This document shows, piece by piece, positions 1 through 10,467 of a DNA stretch of 64,000 nt. Location of the stretch: NCBI GenBank assembly GCA_022578605.1, contig MU394055.1:1051568-1115567 (forward strand), written 5' to 3'. Position 1 is the first letter of the stretch. Every line of letters starts with the position of its first letter. This DNA comes from Camillea tinctor. Lineage: Eukaryota > Ascomycota > Sordariomycetes > Xylariales > Xylariaceae. Under the pieces are notes generated by a model. The model was not told where the DNA came from. It made no database searches and worked only from the letters and a program-made list of their open reading frames with translations. The position numbers were made by a program, and so were the translations under genes.

Positions 1-375
1 GGCTCAAGCCTTAAATTCAATTCGGTCCTTACAAGGATTCCTTACAGAGGCCAATGTCGTAATGGCCTATGTTGCTTCATTCCAAGTCCATAGCTTATTA
101 TTCTATTGGGTTGACTCATCGCCATCTTGTGATCTCAACTTTTAAATCTTTTTTTTCTTTCTCTTTCTAACTCTAAATTATTTTATTCTTCTTTTTTCAA
201 GATACCCCAATAAGATACCTACATGTAGCATGGTATAACACGACTCCAATTGTCTTCTCAGACTTTAGCCTTCATTGTGTTTTTTTTTTGCTCTCTCATT
301 TATAAACCTTTCTGTCCTAGTCCCCCCCCCCTCCAATTTGCTAAAAACAGCATCTACCATCACGATATAACAAAA
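1..375. other. intergenic / 5' leader of DAHP synthase gene
   Basis: No gene is visible. The last 200 bases are T- and CT-rich, typical of a fungal promoter and 5' untranslated leader. A frame stays open upstream of the chosen ATG from a TTG at 250, but it has no ATG and encodes low-complexity residues, so it is treated as leader. Confidence 0.6.
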
Positions 376-1884
376 ATGTCGCCCTCGGCAGTTGAGAATC
401 CCACCACTGAATGGACTCCATCATCCTGGAGATCAAAGCCTATTAAGCAATGCCCAGAGTATCCGGACATCAATGCACTGAGAAAAGCCACCGGCGAGCT
501 CAGTCGCCTGCCGCCCATTGTTCATCCCCATGAGATCAACAGGCTGAAGCAAAATCTGCGGGATGTGGCACGGGGAGAGGCCTTTCTTCTACAAGGAGGT
601 GACTGTGCAGAGCTTTTCGACTACTGCCGTCAGGACGCCATCGAGTCCAAGATCAAGCTCCTTCTCCAGATGAGCTTGGTTCTCATCTGGGGAGCTGACA
701 AGAGGGTCGTGAGAATTGGGCGTATGGCTGGTCAGTATGCAAAGCCTAGATCCAGCCCCACGGAAATTGTGGAGGGTAAGGAGGTACCCTCTTTCCGAGG
801 TGATATTCTGAATGGATACCATATCGAGGACCGTGAATTGGATCCCCAGAGGCTTGTGAAGTATGTAATAACTTCGATTGTCATTCAAATAAGAAGCATC
901 GTAAGGCCAGGCGCTAACTGCATTTCCTGTAGGGCATACAATCATTCAGCTGCCACTCTGAATTACATCAGGGCCGCCATTGCTGCCGGCATAGCAGATT
1001 TGCATAGGCCCCTCAATTGGAGTCTTGGGCACGTCAAAGAGCCCCATTTGAAAGCCAAGTATACCGAAGCAGTGAACTTCCTACAGGATATGATTCACTT
1101 CATGCACACCATTGGAGCGGATCGGAATTCGAAGCTTGATACCATCGACTTGTACACTAGTCACGAGGGGTTGCTTCTCGAATACGAGGAAAGCCTCACT
1201 AGGTTGCTAGAGACGCCTCAGCCAGCACTCTCGGAGAATGCGCGTGGCTCTGCCTCGAATGGAACATCGGAGACACGGAAACAGTACTACGATACGTCAG
1301 CTCATTTCATTTGGATTGGAGATCGCACTCGCCAGATCGATGGTGCTCACGTAGAGTTCTTCCGAGGTATCGCAAACCCCATTGGTATCAAGGTGGGACC
1401 CACCACGCCAGTCTCAGACCTCCTTGAGCTGCTTCGCACGCTTAACCCCGACCGTGAAGAGGGTAAAATCACATTGATTACTCGTTACGGTGCGTCTAAG
1501 GTCCGGGAGCTGCTCCCCGCCCATATCCGCGCGGTAGAGGGAAGCGAATACAAGCGCTGCGTCATTTGGCAGTGCGATCCCATGCATGGCAATACGCGGT
1601 CCACCGGCACCGGTTTCAAGACGAGGCGCTTCGGTGACATCTTCTCCGAGTTGCAGGAAACTCTCCAGATCCATAAGGAGGAGGGAAGTTACCTGGGCGG
1701 TGTGCACTTGGAACTCACAGGCGATGCCGTGACGGAATGCTTGGGTGGGAGTGAAGGTTTGGACGAAGACGACTTGTCGACTAACTACACAAGCTTCTGC
1801 GACCCCAGACTCAACGAGAAGCAAGCCTTGGAACTAACGTTCCTGATTGCGGATCACTACCGGAAACAGAGAGAGTTGTGCTAA
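376..1884 (+). CDS. class II (plant-type) DAHP synthase, 478 aa
   Basis: First enzyme of the shikimate pathway: condenses phosphoenolpyruvate and erythrose-4-phosphate to DAHP. Two exons, 376-860 and 933-1884. The 72-nt intron 861-932 has donor GTATGT, branch GCTAAC and acceptor TGTAG, and it restores the conserved junction RLVK-AYNHSAATLNYIRA. Class II signatures are present: FLLQGGDCAE with the metal-ligand Cys at residue 77, GRMAGQYAKPRSS at about 115-127, FIWIGDRTRQIDGAHVEFF, the CDPMHGNT loop near 376-382, and the terminal LGGVHLELTGDAVTEC. The ATG at 376 is chosen because conserved sequence (WTPSSWRSKPIKQ) begins 17 residues later. Length fits the family. A poorly conserved insertion of about 20 residues precedes YYDTSAHFIW. 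The intron is stop-free and a multiple of three, so a retained form would still be translatable. Identification is secure; whether this is the main copy or a paralogue cannot be told from the window. Confidence 0.93.
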   Translation: MSPSAVENPTTEWTPSSWRSKPIKQCPEYPDINALRKATGELSRLPPIVHPHEINRLKQNLRDVARGEAFLLQGGDCAELFDYCRQDAIESKIKLLLQMSLVLIWGADKRVVRIGRMAGQYAKPRSSPTEIVEGKEVPSFRGDILNGYHIEDRELDPQRLVKYVITSIVIQIRSIVRPGANCISCRAYNHSAATLNYIRAAIAAGIADLHRPLNWSLGHVKEPHLKAKYTEAVNFLQDMIHFMHTIGADRNSKLDTIDLYTSHEGLLLEYEESLTRLLETPQPALSENARGSASNGTSETRKQYYDTSAHFIWIGDRTRQIDGAHVEFFRGIANPIGIKVGPTTPVSDLLELLRTLNPDREEGKITLITRYGASKVRELLPAHIRAVEGSEYKRCVIWQCDPMHGNTRSTGTGFKTRRFGDIFSELQETLQIHKEEGSYLGGVHLELTGDAVTECLGGSEGLDEDDLSTNYTSFCDPRLNEKQALELTFLIADHYRKQRELC

Positions 1885-3196
1885 AAGCTGTTCAGAATCT
1901 AGTGGGAAACGCGATGTGCTTTACATACGATAGTAGAGAGGTTATGTAGCCTTAACCCTCATGAAAAGGGGGGAAGAGAAAATAAGGTAGTCAGAGGCGT
2001 AAACAAAAATACCAGCGTAGTAGGCTATATCGTTACGAGTCAAGAGGGATGGATCGTTGATATAACCTTAACTAGCTAATCCGCCCCTAACCCTCCAACG
2101 TCGGAGAGATTATTCATTATCGTCAATTGTCCGGGGGAGCTTCTGTATTTACTCAATCCCGGTTTCGGTTTAATGCTTAAAGAGAAAAGGGAGAACAAAA
2201 GCAATTCTGATATTATTTCAATTTGAAAAGAAAAAAAAATAAGAGGCGTAACGATATTCATATTGGTATTAATTTCTCCGCGTAGCTTTTATTACTAACT
2301 TCTGTTCTAAGTTGTACCCGATTCCGTTGATCGGAGGAACCAACAGCGTTGATACTGGTAAGTAAGGAGGGACGCCAACACATGTGACTCCGCGTTTTCA
2401 CCCCCGGATGACTCAGGCAGCAAGAATCGGAAATGGGTCAAGCCTATCCCAGGCCATATCTACCGTGCCTCATATATATGTGGGGTGACGTAGTATAGTG
2501 ACCTACCTACCTGAGCTATGGATAATCTTGCGATCGGGGGGGAGCCTTGGTAGGATTTTGCTTTGGGCTCAGAGAATCCTAAGCTAGCCGAGATGGGTGA
2601 GCAATTGTCGAATCATAGTTCCGAATTACGAATTTGTCCTGGGTATGGCTACCTATGAGAGGGGCTTTAGAAAGAAAAGGGAAAAGGGAAAAGGGAAAAA
2701 AGGGGGATGTGAGGTGTAAGTATAGGTAGTGAGCTGATAATTCTCGATTAAACAAGGCTGCATGATTACGTGCATGGATGGAATGTGGGGAGAGGAGCAA
2801 GACTTCGAAACTCGCTGATGTTGAACTTTTTATGTAAACAGAATCAACCCCCTTGACTACCTACACATGGACATCGTGATAACAAAGTTGACTCACTTCT
2901 CTTGACACGCTTTGAACTTAGTCAGATACATATATCTTACAGCGATCTCACTATTAAAACTTGCTTTCTATCCTACTTCATTACCCACAATATCTAGCGA
3001 GGTTAGAGTCATCGTCTGCCATCTCATTTCATCTCGTCATATTACATCACATCACATATCACACCTTGTCTTCCACAACACTAATAACAACAACGACAAC
3101 AATAGCGATACTGAGCTGCCATTCTATTGGGACAGGGTATACCTACTTATACGAATGTACTAACAAAGGAGAAATAAAAAGAAAAGCCCATCAGCC
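1885..3196. other. intergenic region
   Basis: About 1.3 kb between two genes transcribed in the same direction. It contains AT-rich patches, an AAAAGGG-type purine tract near 2672-2704, and a pyrimidine/CA-rich leader just before the GFA gene. Short open frames here have no conserved features. Confidence 0.6.
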
Positions 3197-3999
3197 ATGG
3201 AAGCCCGCTGCCAGTGTGGAGCAATCCGGTTCCAAACGCCGCTGCCCAAGCCTCTCGCGCTGTACATATGCCACTGCGCCGAGTGCCGGCGCCAGACCAG
3301 CTCGGCCTTCGGCACCTCCGCCATATTCCCCCACTTCCCGCTTCCGCAGTCCGAGCTGCTGTCCTGCTATAAGTGAGTACTTAGTTAGCTAAACCATGTG
3401 TGGTTGTTTCTTTTTTTCAAGGAGAGTGAGCTAAGTCTCGTGGTGACGCAGACGGCCGACTTCCTCGGGCCATACGCTGTACTGGTAAGTTTTTTTTTTT
3501 TTTTTCAAAGGAAGGATGCGAATATGAGGAAGGCAAAACACGAGGAGCCAAGAAAGGGGAGAGAGCGATAAAAAATAAAGCTCTAACCGTGTATGCGGGA
3601 CCGCAGTTACTTCTGCCGCGAATGCGGAACGCGGCTCATCCACAGCACGCCCGTAAGCCCCCTCCCTTTCCCCCCTTATTCGCCCACGCAATCTAACCCC
3701 CCCAGGGCAAGAACGTGCTCTCCATCAAAGGCGGGTGCATCGAGGGCCTGGACTGGCGCGGCGCGATCCACATCTGGACCAAGTCGGCGATGGTGCCCAT
3801 CCCGGAGGGGTCGGAGGCGCACTCGGAGGAGCAGCCCTCGGGGTCCGAGTACGGCGGCTCGCAGGAGTCGCTCGACCAGCCGCCGACGGCGCTGCTGCAC
3901 GGCAGCGGCGGCAATCCGCTCCCCGAGCCTAAGACCCCGGCCGAGCTGGAGAGGCTGCGCAGGGTGAAGGGCGCGTGCGAGTTGAGTGGGGTTATATGA
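3197..3999 (+). CDS. GFA / CENP-V domain zinc protein, 182 aa
   Basis: Belongs to the GFA (glutathione-dependent formaldehyde-activating enzyme, CENP-V) fold, a small zinc-binding family; the substrate is unknown for most fungal members. Four exons: 3197-3372, 3452-3484, 3607-3652 and 3706-3999, each junction with GT donor and AG acceptor and with consistent phase (183 codons including stop). The Cys set is in order: CQCG at residues 5-8, HCAEC near 29-33, and CRECGTRL near 74-81. The conserved core AIRF, QTSSAFG and GGCIEGLDWRG also fits. The ATG at 3197 puts the first Cys motif at residue 5, as usual in the family. The last 60 residues are acidic and poorly conserved. It is convergent with the DUF1295 gene, with 290 bases between stops. 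Family assignment is firm; the enzyme activity is not inferred. Confidence 0.88.
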
Positions 4000-4038
4000 G
4001 GGGATTGGGATTTAGGGGAGGGGAGTAGGATGGTGAAT

Positions 4039-4060
4039 GGGGGTTGGGTTGGGTTGGGTT
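4039..4060 (+). repeat. GGGTT tandem tract, G-quadruplex-type motif
   Basis: Four runs of three or more G separated by TT sit just after the GFA stop codon, probably in its 3' untranslated region. The spacing matches the standard quadruplex pattern of four G3 runs with very short loops. It resembles a telomere repeat but is only four units long. Confidence 0.7.
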
Positions 4061-4289
4061 GGTGTAACGGCGATGGGAGTTAAGGGGTAGGAAAGGAGAG
4101 ATGGCATGTGTCATAGATGGGGCGTAATTGAGGACACGGGGGAGTTGTAATGGGAGATGTTCATAGTTATGGGAACAGAGAAACACAGGTTCTTGAGTTG
4201 GCTCTTTTCTTTTTTTTTTCCTTTTTTATAATTAAATGTCATTGGGAGAATTAAATAATACATATTACCGCATACCCCTATCCCATCCG

Positions 4290-5586
4290 TCAACTCGTCA
4301 ACCTCTCCCCGCTCTGCCGCCCTCCCCCTTGCCCTCCCATCCCTTCCTCTGCCGCCCTCCCGCCAGGCGGGCCATCGGCATGCTTCGCCGGATCAAAGAC
4401 ATACATGGGGAACTCGAGGAACAGTGTCCTCTTGAGGAAGATGGGGATGTGCTCGTAGAGCTGTGGCGGGAACGGGATGAGCACGCTCGTGCGGCGCAAG
4501 TAACGCTCGTATCCTTCCCAATTCAGGCCCTGCTCGTATCGCTTTTTGGCGCCCGGCCGCTCCGATAGTGGCAGGCCCGAGACGAACATGAGGAGGACCG
4601 TGAGGAAGATGGGTCCCAGGATGGTAGCGTATAGTGCCTTTGCGGCTTGCCCGCGGACCGGTCCATCGGCCGCTTCGGAGACGCAGAGGGTGTATATTCC
4701 TATGTTAAGTGTCAGAGTAGGGTCTTTGTAATTAGGTATTTGAATTTCTACCCCAGTCTACGCACCTAATCAACCAAAAGAGACTGATTGTGCGAAGCAA
4801 TTAAAAGAAGAGGGAGGGTCACTCACCAAACTGAATAATGATCTCGCCGAAATAATTCGGATGCCTGCTCAGGTAGAAGAACCCCCGATCCAGCACCGCG
4901 GCCTTATCGCCCTTCTCGCGAAACACGAACCTCTGCACATCACTCACGCTCTCCATCACGAACCCCAGCGCGAACAGCACCACGCCGGCGACGTCCCTGC
5001 CCGTGCCAAACGGCAACACCCCCACCTCACTTTGGCCTCCACCCCCTCGTTGCTGCTGCTGGACAGCGGGCGAGTTCAGCACCGTAACCGGCAGCGACAC
5101 GGCCCACACCCACAGCATCTGGAAGACCCAGAAGCCGAGGAAAGGAAAGAACCTGTCGCGCTTGTCGTCGAAGCGCGCGTCCCTGCCGGTGCGCAGCACG
5201 CGGAAGAGCAGGAAGCCCGAGAGCCGCAGGGCCCAGGCGATCAGGAGGAGGGAGGCGACGATCTGGCGCGCGCTGGGGCGGGCATTCTCGCCATCGCTGC
5301 TAGTACTGCTGAACGCTAGCGTGAGGACGGCGAGGAGAGCAAAGTTGGTGCCGCCGGCGAAGTCTAAGCTTCATGTTAGTGTGTGCGTGTAGTAGAGTTT
5401 TGATTAGGTAGGTAATGTAAAATGTATGATGTCTTGGGCGCGAACGGACGGATGGACAGACGGACCTGTGAGTTTGTCGAATTTTAGGGCGAACGCCACG
5501 GAGAAGAATATCAGCTGGTACGCGATGGTGACGAGCAGGGTGATGGCGAGGTAGTAGTTATCGAGCACGTAGACTGGGCCCGCCAT
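4290..5586 (-). CDS. DUF1295 / steroid 5-alpha-reductase-like membrane protein, 355 aa
   Basis: Polytopic membrane protein of the DUF1295 (PF06966) family, related to 3-oxo-5-alpha-steroid 4-dehydrogenases and isoprenylcysteine methyltransferases. Three exons on the minus strand: 5586-5466, 5363-4827 and 4699-4290 (356 codons with stop). Splicing produces the conserved string FDKLT-DFAGGTNFALLA. Later signatures are DKRDRFFPFLGFWVFQ, the family hallmark LSRHPNYFGEI, and WEGYERYLRRTSVLIPF near the C-terminus. Several hydrophobic segments lie between residues 8 and 260. The first donor is GTCCGT, weaker than usual but required by frame and conservation. The C-terminal 30 residues are Gly-rich and variable. 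Substrate cannot be predicted. Confidence 0.88.
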
Positions 5587-6921
5587 TGTCGTTTACTTAC
5601 TTCCCCCTCTTTCTCTCTTTTCTTTCTTCTCTCTCTCTCTCTTATATGATGAATATGTTTCTTGAATAGCTTCTAGCGTGTTCTATGTTTACGAAGGCTC
5701 CCGACTTAGATAACCATAACCTAGTATGTAAATAGTTGAAAAAAGAGTCGTAGCGGGTGAAAAGAAAAAGGCTGAAACAGTTGCGTTTGAGAGAAGACGA
5801 AATGTTTCATGAGACATGCAAAACAAAAACTCAATAAGTCCAAGGGTCTGATCTCTTATAAATCCTAAAATAAATGTTATATCGTACTATATAGGCTTTA
5901 TATGAGGGTAATAGACTCTCGTCTGACTTAAAGAAGAATAAAACATGATGAGGAATACATTGGTACATATAATGTAGATTCTACTATGTAGTTACTCTAA
6001 TAGAGTTTCGATGGTGGGATCGAGCAAAGAGCGCTAACATCGATGCTGGATACCCGCTATCCGGGACCCCCTACGCTCGGATTCGGATAGGCGCATTAGC
6101 GGGACCAGGATGGCCCAGATGCCGGTGCTAGAGAGCCTACGTCATGACTTTGGGTAGTGTATACATTTATACTCAGGGCTCTTTGATTATGTCAATCATT
6201 TAAGTTACAATCGCATAGGTTACTATACATATACTAGTAGACATACCTAAGTTAACTACTAGGTTAGAGTTTTATTTTTCCATATTCTAGTCTCACCCAC
6301 GATGCCTATAAGTCACACACAACCCTTCAACAATAAGATTGGCTCACTGCAACAGAAGATAACTCTTTTTATGCTTATACTAGGTAAAGTCTAAATTTAC
6401 GCATTGCCAAAGCAAATTATTTAAAAAGGCCAAAGCATTAGTTGAGAGGTAGAGAAAGAATCATGAAATGAACTAGACTAATAAGAAACTTCATGTACCT
6501 AGGTCCCCTTACCCCCTCCTCCTTTTCCTCCTTTTTTTTTACTTACCCCCTTTAAATCACATTCATGGTCCAAGTCACTTAACTCAGCATCCACACAAGA
6601 TGTGACACGGACAAAAGCAAATACAAAATTGTCCATTGGCAACAAACTCATTTATATGGCACTATAACAAGATGTCTCCTCACAGTATAGCCGCGGAGTG
6701 ATGGGGACGGCGATGGGGATGGGTGGATTTAGCACCCAGGTATAGACGTTCACCTTTAGGCGGCAGATAGTTGAGGCGGAATGGAGATGTATTATTGAGT
6801 AAATCTAGTAGCTAACTACATGCAGATTCCAACGCCCAGGGCATTTCAGCGACATGATAGAGTCTTTGTCGAGGCAGGCTTGTCGCTCAGACTAATATTG
6901 GACGAGACCATCATCGCCATG
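5587..6921. other. intergenic region
   Basis: No gene seen in about 1.3 kb. It starts with a CT-rich leader for the DUF1295 gene, including a (CT)7 run at 5629-5642, then AT-rich spacer. A short GC-richer patch at about 6040-6140 has no recognisable coding or RNA feature. Confidence 0.55.
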
Positions 6922-7713
6922 TTATTTTCGTTGGCTTATCGGGTAGTGGCCGCAGGTTATCCACATATTCTCGAGATCAGAGGGTAGGGAGGGCAACCAG
7001 GTCGGCGTAGTAGACACCGGCATCTTCATATCATCGTACTGGTCTATATCGGGTTCTGTCTCCCCGTTGACCTCGAAAGCTTCCAAAGTGTCCGCGGCCT
7101 GCGTATGGATGGGTTTGATAATAACATCCGAATTCCTGCGGCGCCGCGTGATGAAGGAGTTTGGAAGAGGCGGTGGCAAGGTGGTGAAGATGAAACTGGT
7201 GTAGACGGTGGCGGTGACCTCGGCTGTGGGAGTTGGCCCTGGCAGCGACAAGGACGCGCTGCCCCAGTGACCAGCAGGTGTCGTCGCCGTCGCCGTCGCC
7301 GCCCCCGCCGTCGCCACCCCCGCACGATGGGCGCTCTTCGATGATGATGATATGACGTCTGGAACCACGGGGGTGTGCGTGAGTGGCGGAGGGCCAGCCT
7401 TGATCCTGGATCTGATATTGATTTTGGTCACTGGGAGGAGCAGGTTTCTTTCGACGTCAAAGTATTGCGTTGTCCAGGTAGTAGTCCAGGTAGTGGTCCA
7501 GGTAGTGCAGGATTCCTCCAAAGGCAAGCACATCGTGCTTAGTGACTTGTAATCTATAGGAGTGAGGATGGTATCTATGTATGGAAGAATCCTGAGAGAA
7601 GTAGACGTGGAGCTAGAGCTGGAGCTGGAACTGGAACTGGAGCTGGAACTGGATTTGGAGCAAGAGACTAAAGCTGCCATGCTCACGAGAGCAATAGCTG
7701 CCTTGAACATCAT
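6922..7713 (-). CDS. hypothetical Ser/Thr-rich secreted protein, 263 aa
   Basis: Not recognised. Single-exon frame starting with two ATGs at 7713. The N-terminus (MMFKAAIALVSMAALVSC) looks like a signal peptide. It is followed by about 15 consecutive serines encoded by an AGYTCC hexamer microsatellite (about 7607-7660), then a tandem TTW repeat within CTTWTTTWTTTWTTQ, an Ala/Thr-rich stretch, and a polar tail. Low-complexity Ser/Thr runs suggest an O-glycosylated cell-wall or secreted protein. The repeats make the reading frame less certain than for conserved genes. The next gene, the permease, is transcribed in the same direction. Confidence 0.5.
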   Translation of the reverse strand: MMFKAAIALVSMAALVSCSKSSSSSSSSSSSSSSSTSTSLRILPYIDTILTPIDYKSLSTMCLPLEESCTTWTTTWTTTWTTQYFDVERNLLLPVTKINIRSRIKAGPPPLTHTPVVPDVISSSSKSAHRAGVATAGAATATATTPAGHWGSASLSLPGPTPTAEVTATVYTSFIFTTLPPPLPNSFITRRRRNSDVIIKPIHTQAADTLEAFEVNGETEPDIDQYDDMKMPVSTTPTWLPSLPSDLENMWITCGHYPISQRK

Positions 7714-8392
7714 GATGATAGCTCTGGTGATCGATAGAATAGTAAAAGGAAACAGCTGTTGAGGGTTTCTGTTCTGTCTTTTCTTTTTCTCTTCAGGGGA
7801 AATGGTGATTATATATTATCTGGAGAGTAAAATAAGGTTCTGGTACGGACAATAGAAACCAGCGACAAACCCCCCTTCCCTCTTATAAGCAAGAAATGGC
7901 AAAAAGAATTCTCTTAATGGCTTGACGGTAACTTCTGTAGTGCAGTTACAAAGTTTTAGGGTTGAATGCATTCATTAAATGCTAAGAGGAGATCTGAGGG
8001 CATATCTGACCGATGTTGTATAAAACTTAGCTCGTGATGACACCAAAAGGTAAAGGAGTGTTGTACATCTTCACGATAATGTAAATCTGACTCCATAAGC
8101 TTTCCCCTATTCCCCTTTCTTGCTAGTTACGATCACAAATTCAAATCTTAACAACTTTGCCATCTGGGTTTAAGTCAATATTACCACAGTACATAGAGAT
8201 AAAATTTATTAGGCTCTCGATAAATCTTAACATATCCACGTGCCAACATAGTAGATGTTTAAGTGTGTAGTTCATGATTGCTTGCTCATATAACCTTTCT
8301 ATCTACACGTACAAAGTCAGAAAAACCAACTAACTTCGACCGACAAAACTCTACACCCCCACCAGAAATGAAACCACTCATTCATGATCCCT
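7714..8392. other. intergenic region
   Basis: About 680 bases holding the leader of the Ser-rich gene and the 3' region of the permease gene. No feature recognised. Confidence 0.55.
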
Positions 8393-10467
8393 TCACATCT
8401 CGTCGCTCATCACAATAACCGGTGGGCCCTCGTACCGGCCCTGCACGCAGAACCACCAGGCGGCGACCAGCGCCGTGAGGCCTCCCACGATGACAGACGA
8501 GTAATTCATGTCGGCGGCGGCGACGGGCAGCGAGTAGGGGAAACAATAAAACACGAGCCAGACGATCATGTACCCGCACGACACAGCGGTGACGACGTAC
8601 CCCAGCGCGCCGCGGATGAAAAATGGTCCTGGCTGGAGGCGGCCGCCGGAGCCGCGCCCGCGCAGCGCGAACGGCACCAGGGTAGCGAGGTACGACAGCG
8701 TGGTCAGCAGCGCGAACGAGCCCACCATGGCGGCGAACGCCACGTCGCTGCCCAGGTACACGAGCCCCATCACCGTGCAGAACACGGCCACCAGCAGGAT
8801 CGAGTTGAACGGGTTCTTCCAGCGGGGGTCGACGCGGCCGAGCGCGCCGGCGCAGGGCGTGGCGCCGTCGCGTGCTAGCGTCCAGAACACGCGCCCTCCT
8901 GTCATCATAGCGCCCATTTGGCTGCCGATTAGGGGCAGTAGCGTGACGATGGTGAGGCAGATGGCGCCGGCCTGGGCGGCGGTGGGGGACACGCCGGGGG
9001 CCGAGGCGCCGGCTACTTGGTGGTAGATCTTGGTCAGGGGGAAGGCGGCCGTGGTGTTGAGCACGGAATCGAAGTCGGTGATGCCGTACATGAGCACGAC
9101 GTAGTACACGATGGTGCTGAGGAAGCTGGCCGTCATCTGCGTGCCCATGGCAATGGGGATGTTGACGGAGGGTCTAGAGAAAGTGGGTTAAAAATGGATT
9201 AGACACATGACAAGCAAAGAAAAGGGATGGAATAAAAGGGGGATGAGAGACTCACCTCGGGACCTCCTCCGCCATATGCGACGAGCAATCCGGGGTACCG
9301 ATATTAAACGCGCCATTATACATGCCCAGCACAAAAACCAGCCCATTACTCACATAGCCGGTATTATTCTCCCAGTCCCTCCACACAAACGCGGAGCTCG
9401 CATAGCCCGACGTGACCTCCCCATCCTCGCCGACCCTGCCCCTCGACGGCAGCGCGGCCACGGCCAGCACGGCGACGAACCAGCCCGCGAAGCCCAGCAC
9501 CATGAAGGCGTTGTTGATGGCGGGCAGGGCGCGGTTGCCGAACAGCAGGACGGCGGTCGCGGCCCAGATCAGCACCAGGTAGATGACGAAGACGTGCCAG
9601 CGCGCGAACGCGTACGCCGGGTGCGTCAGCGACCACATCTCCAGGATGGCGCTGCCCGCCGTGGCGGCCAGCGACGCGCCCCCCAGCGCGTACGCGAACG
9701 CGTTCCAGTACCCCGCGAAGAACCCCAGCGCGCGGCCCACGCGCGGCCCGGGCGTCACCGACGCCCAGTGGTAGACCCCCGCGCTGGAGGGGATGGCGGA
9801 GGCGAGCTCGGCGAGGTTGGCGGTTATGCAGAGGTAGATGACGCCGACGACTATGCTAAATTTTGGGGGTGGTGGGTTAGTGGTGAGGGACTCATGATTT
9901 GGGTGGTGTTCGACTAAGGTGCGTTTTTCGATATTGATGTGATGAACAAGGGGGAGGAGGCGTGCAAAGGAGTTAAAAGGGAAAGGGGGTTGAAGAGAAG
10001 GGCATGAGTACTCACAACTCGTAGATGACGCCCGGTGCGCCGCCGTTGAAAATCGACAGGTTCTGTTGAGGCACCATGAGCTAGGGCTCGATATATACTG
10101 ATTTTCATCGTATGTTCTCGAGGCAGAGTAATTCGACCTAATGGTGCGCCGGTCGAGTAAGGAGGAGGACAGCAAACTTACGATGGTAGCGCCCGAGATA
10201 GCCCAGCAGTTCCCGATGACGACCGCGACGGCGCACATATTAAACAGACTCTACATAGAGCGAACCGGTCAGTAACTCGATTCCCACATGGTCTTCCATC
10301 CAAATTGAATAGGGGCGGAAAGGGGGCATACTGACAAAGTTTCTCTCAAGCTCCTGTCTATGACCTGAAGCGTTCACGACCTCGCCCGTCTCGAGCTTGA
10401 CCTCGCCGTACCTCGTCGTTCCCGCCACAGCATCTTGCTGGGCCTCAAGCTCCTTTTCCGGCGCCAT
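8393..10467 (-). CDS. APC-family amino acid / choline-type permease, 542 aa
   Basis: Twelve-helix type plasma-membrane transporter of the amino acid-polyamine-organocation superfamily, closest in pattern to the fungal GABA/choline permeases. Five exons: 10467-10336, 10250-10182, 10062-10016, 9855-9256 and 9173-8393, all with GT..AG and consistent phase (543 codons with stop). Splicing gives the family strings RNFSLFNMCAVAV, FNGGAPGVIYE and NLAELASAIPSSAGVYHWAS, then DCSSHMAEEVPRPSVNIP, the hallmark segment after helix 7. The N-terminal 45 residues are cytoplasmic and polar. The first donor is taken as GTCAGT at 10335 because it keeps RNFSL in frame; the nearby GTATGC does not. Family is certain, substrate is not. 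Confidence 0.9.

Noticed and set aside
250..375. Upstream extension of the DAHP synthase frame
   Set aside because: It opens at TTG, has no ATG, and is T-rich low-complexity leader sequence; conserved sequence starts after the ATG at 376.
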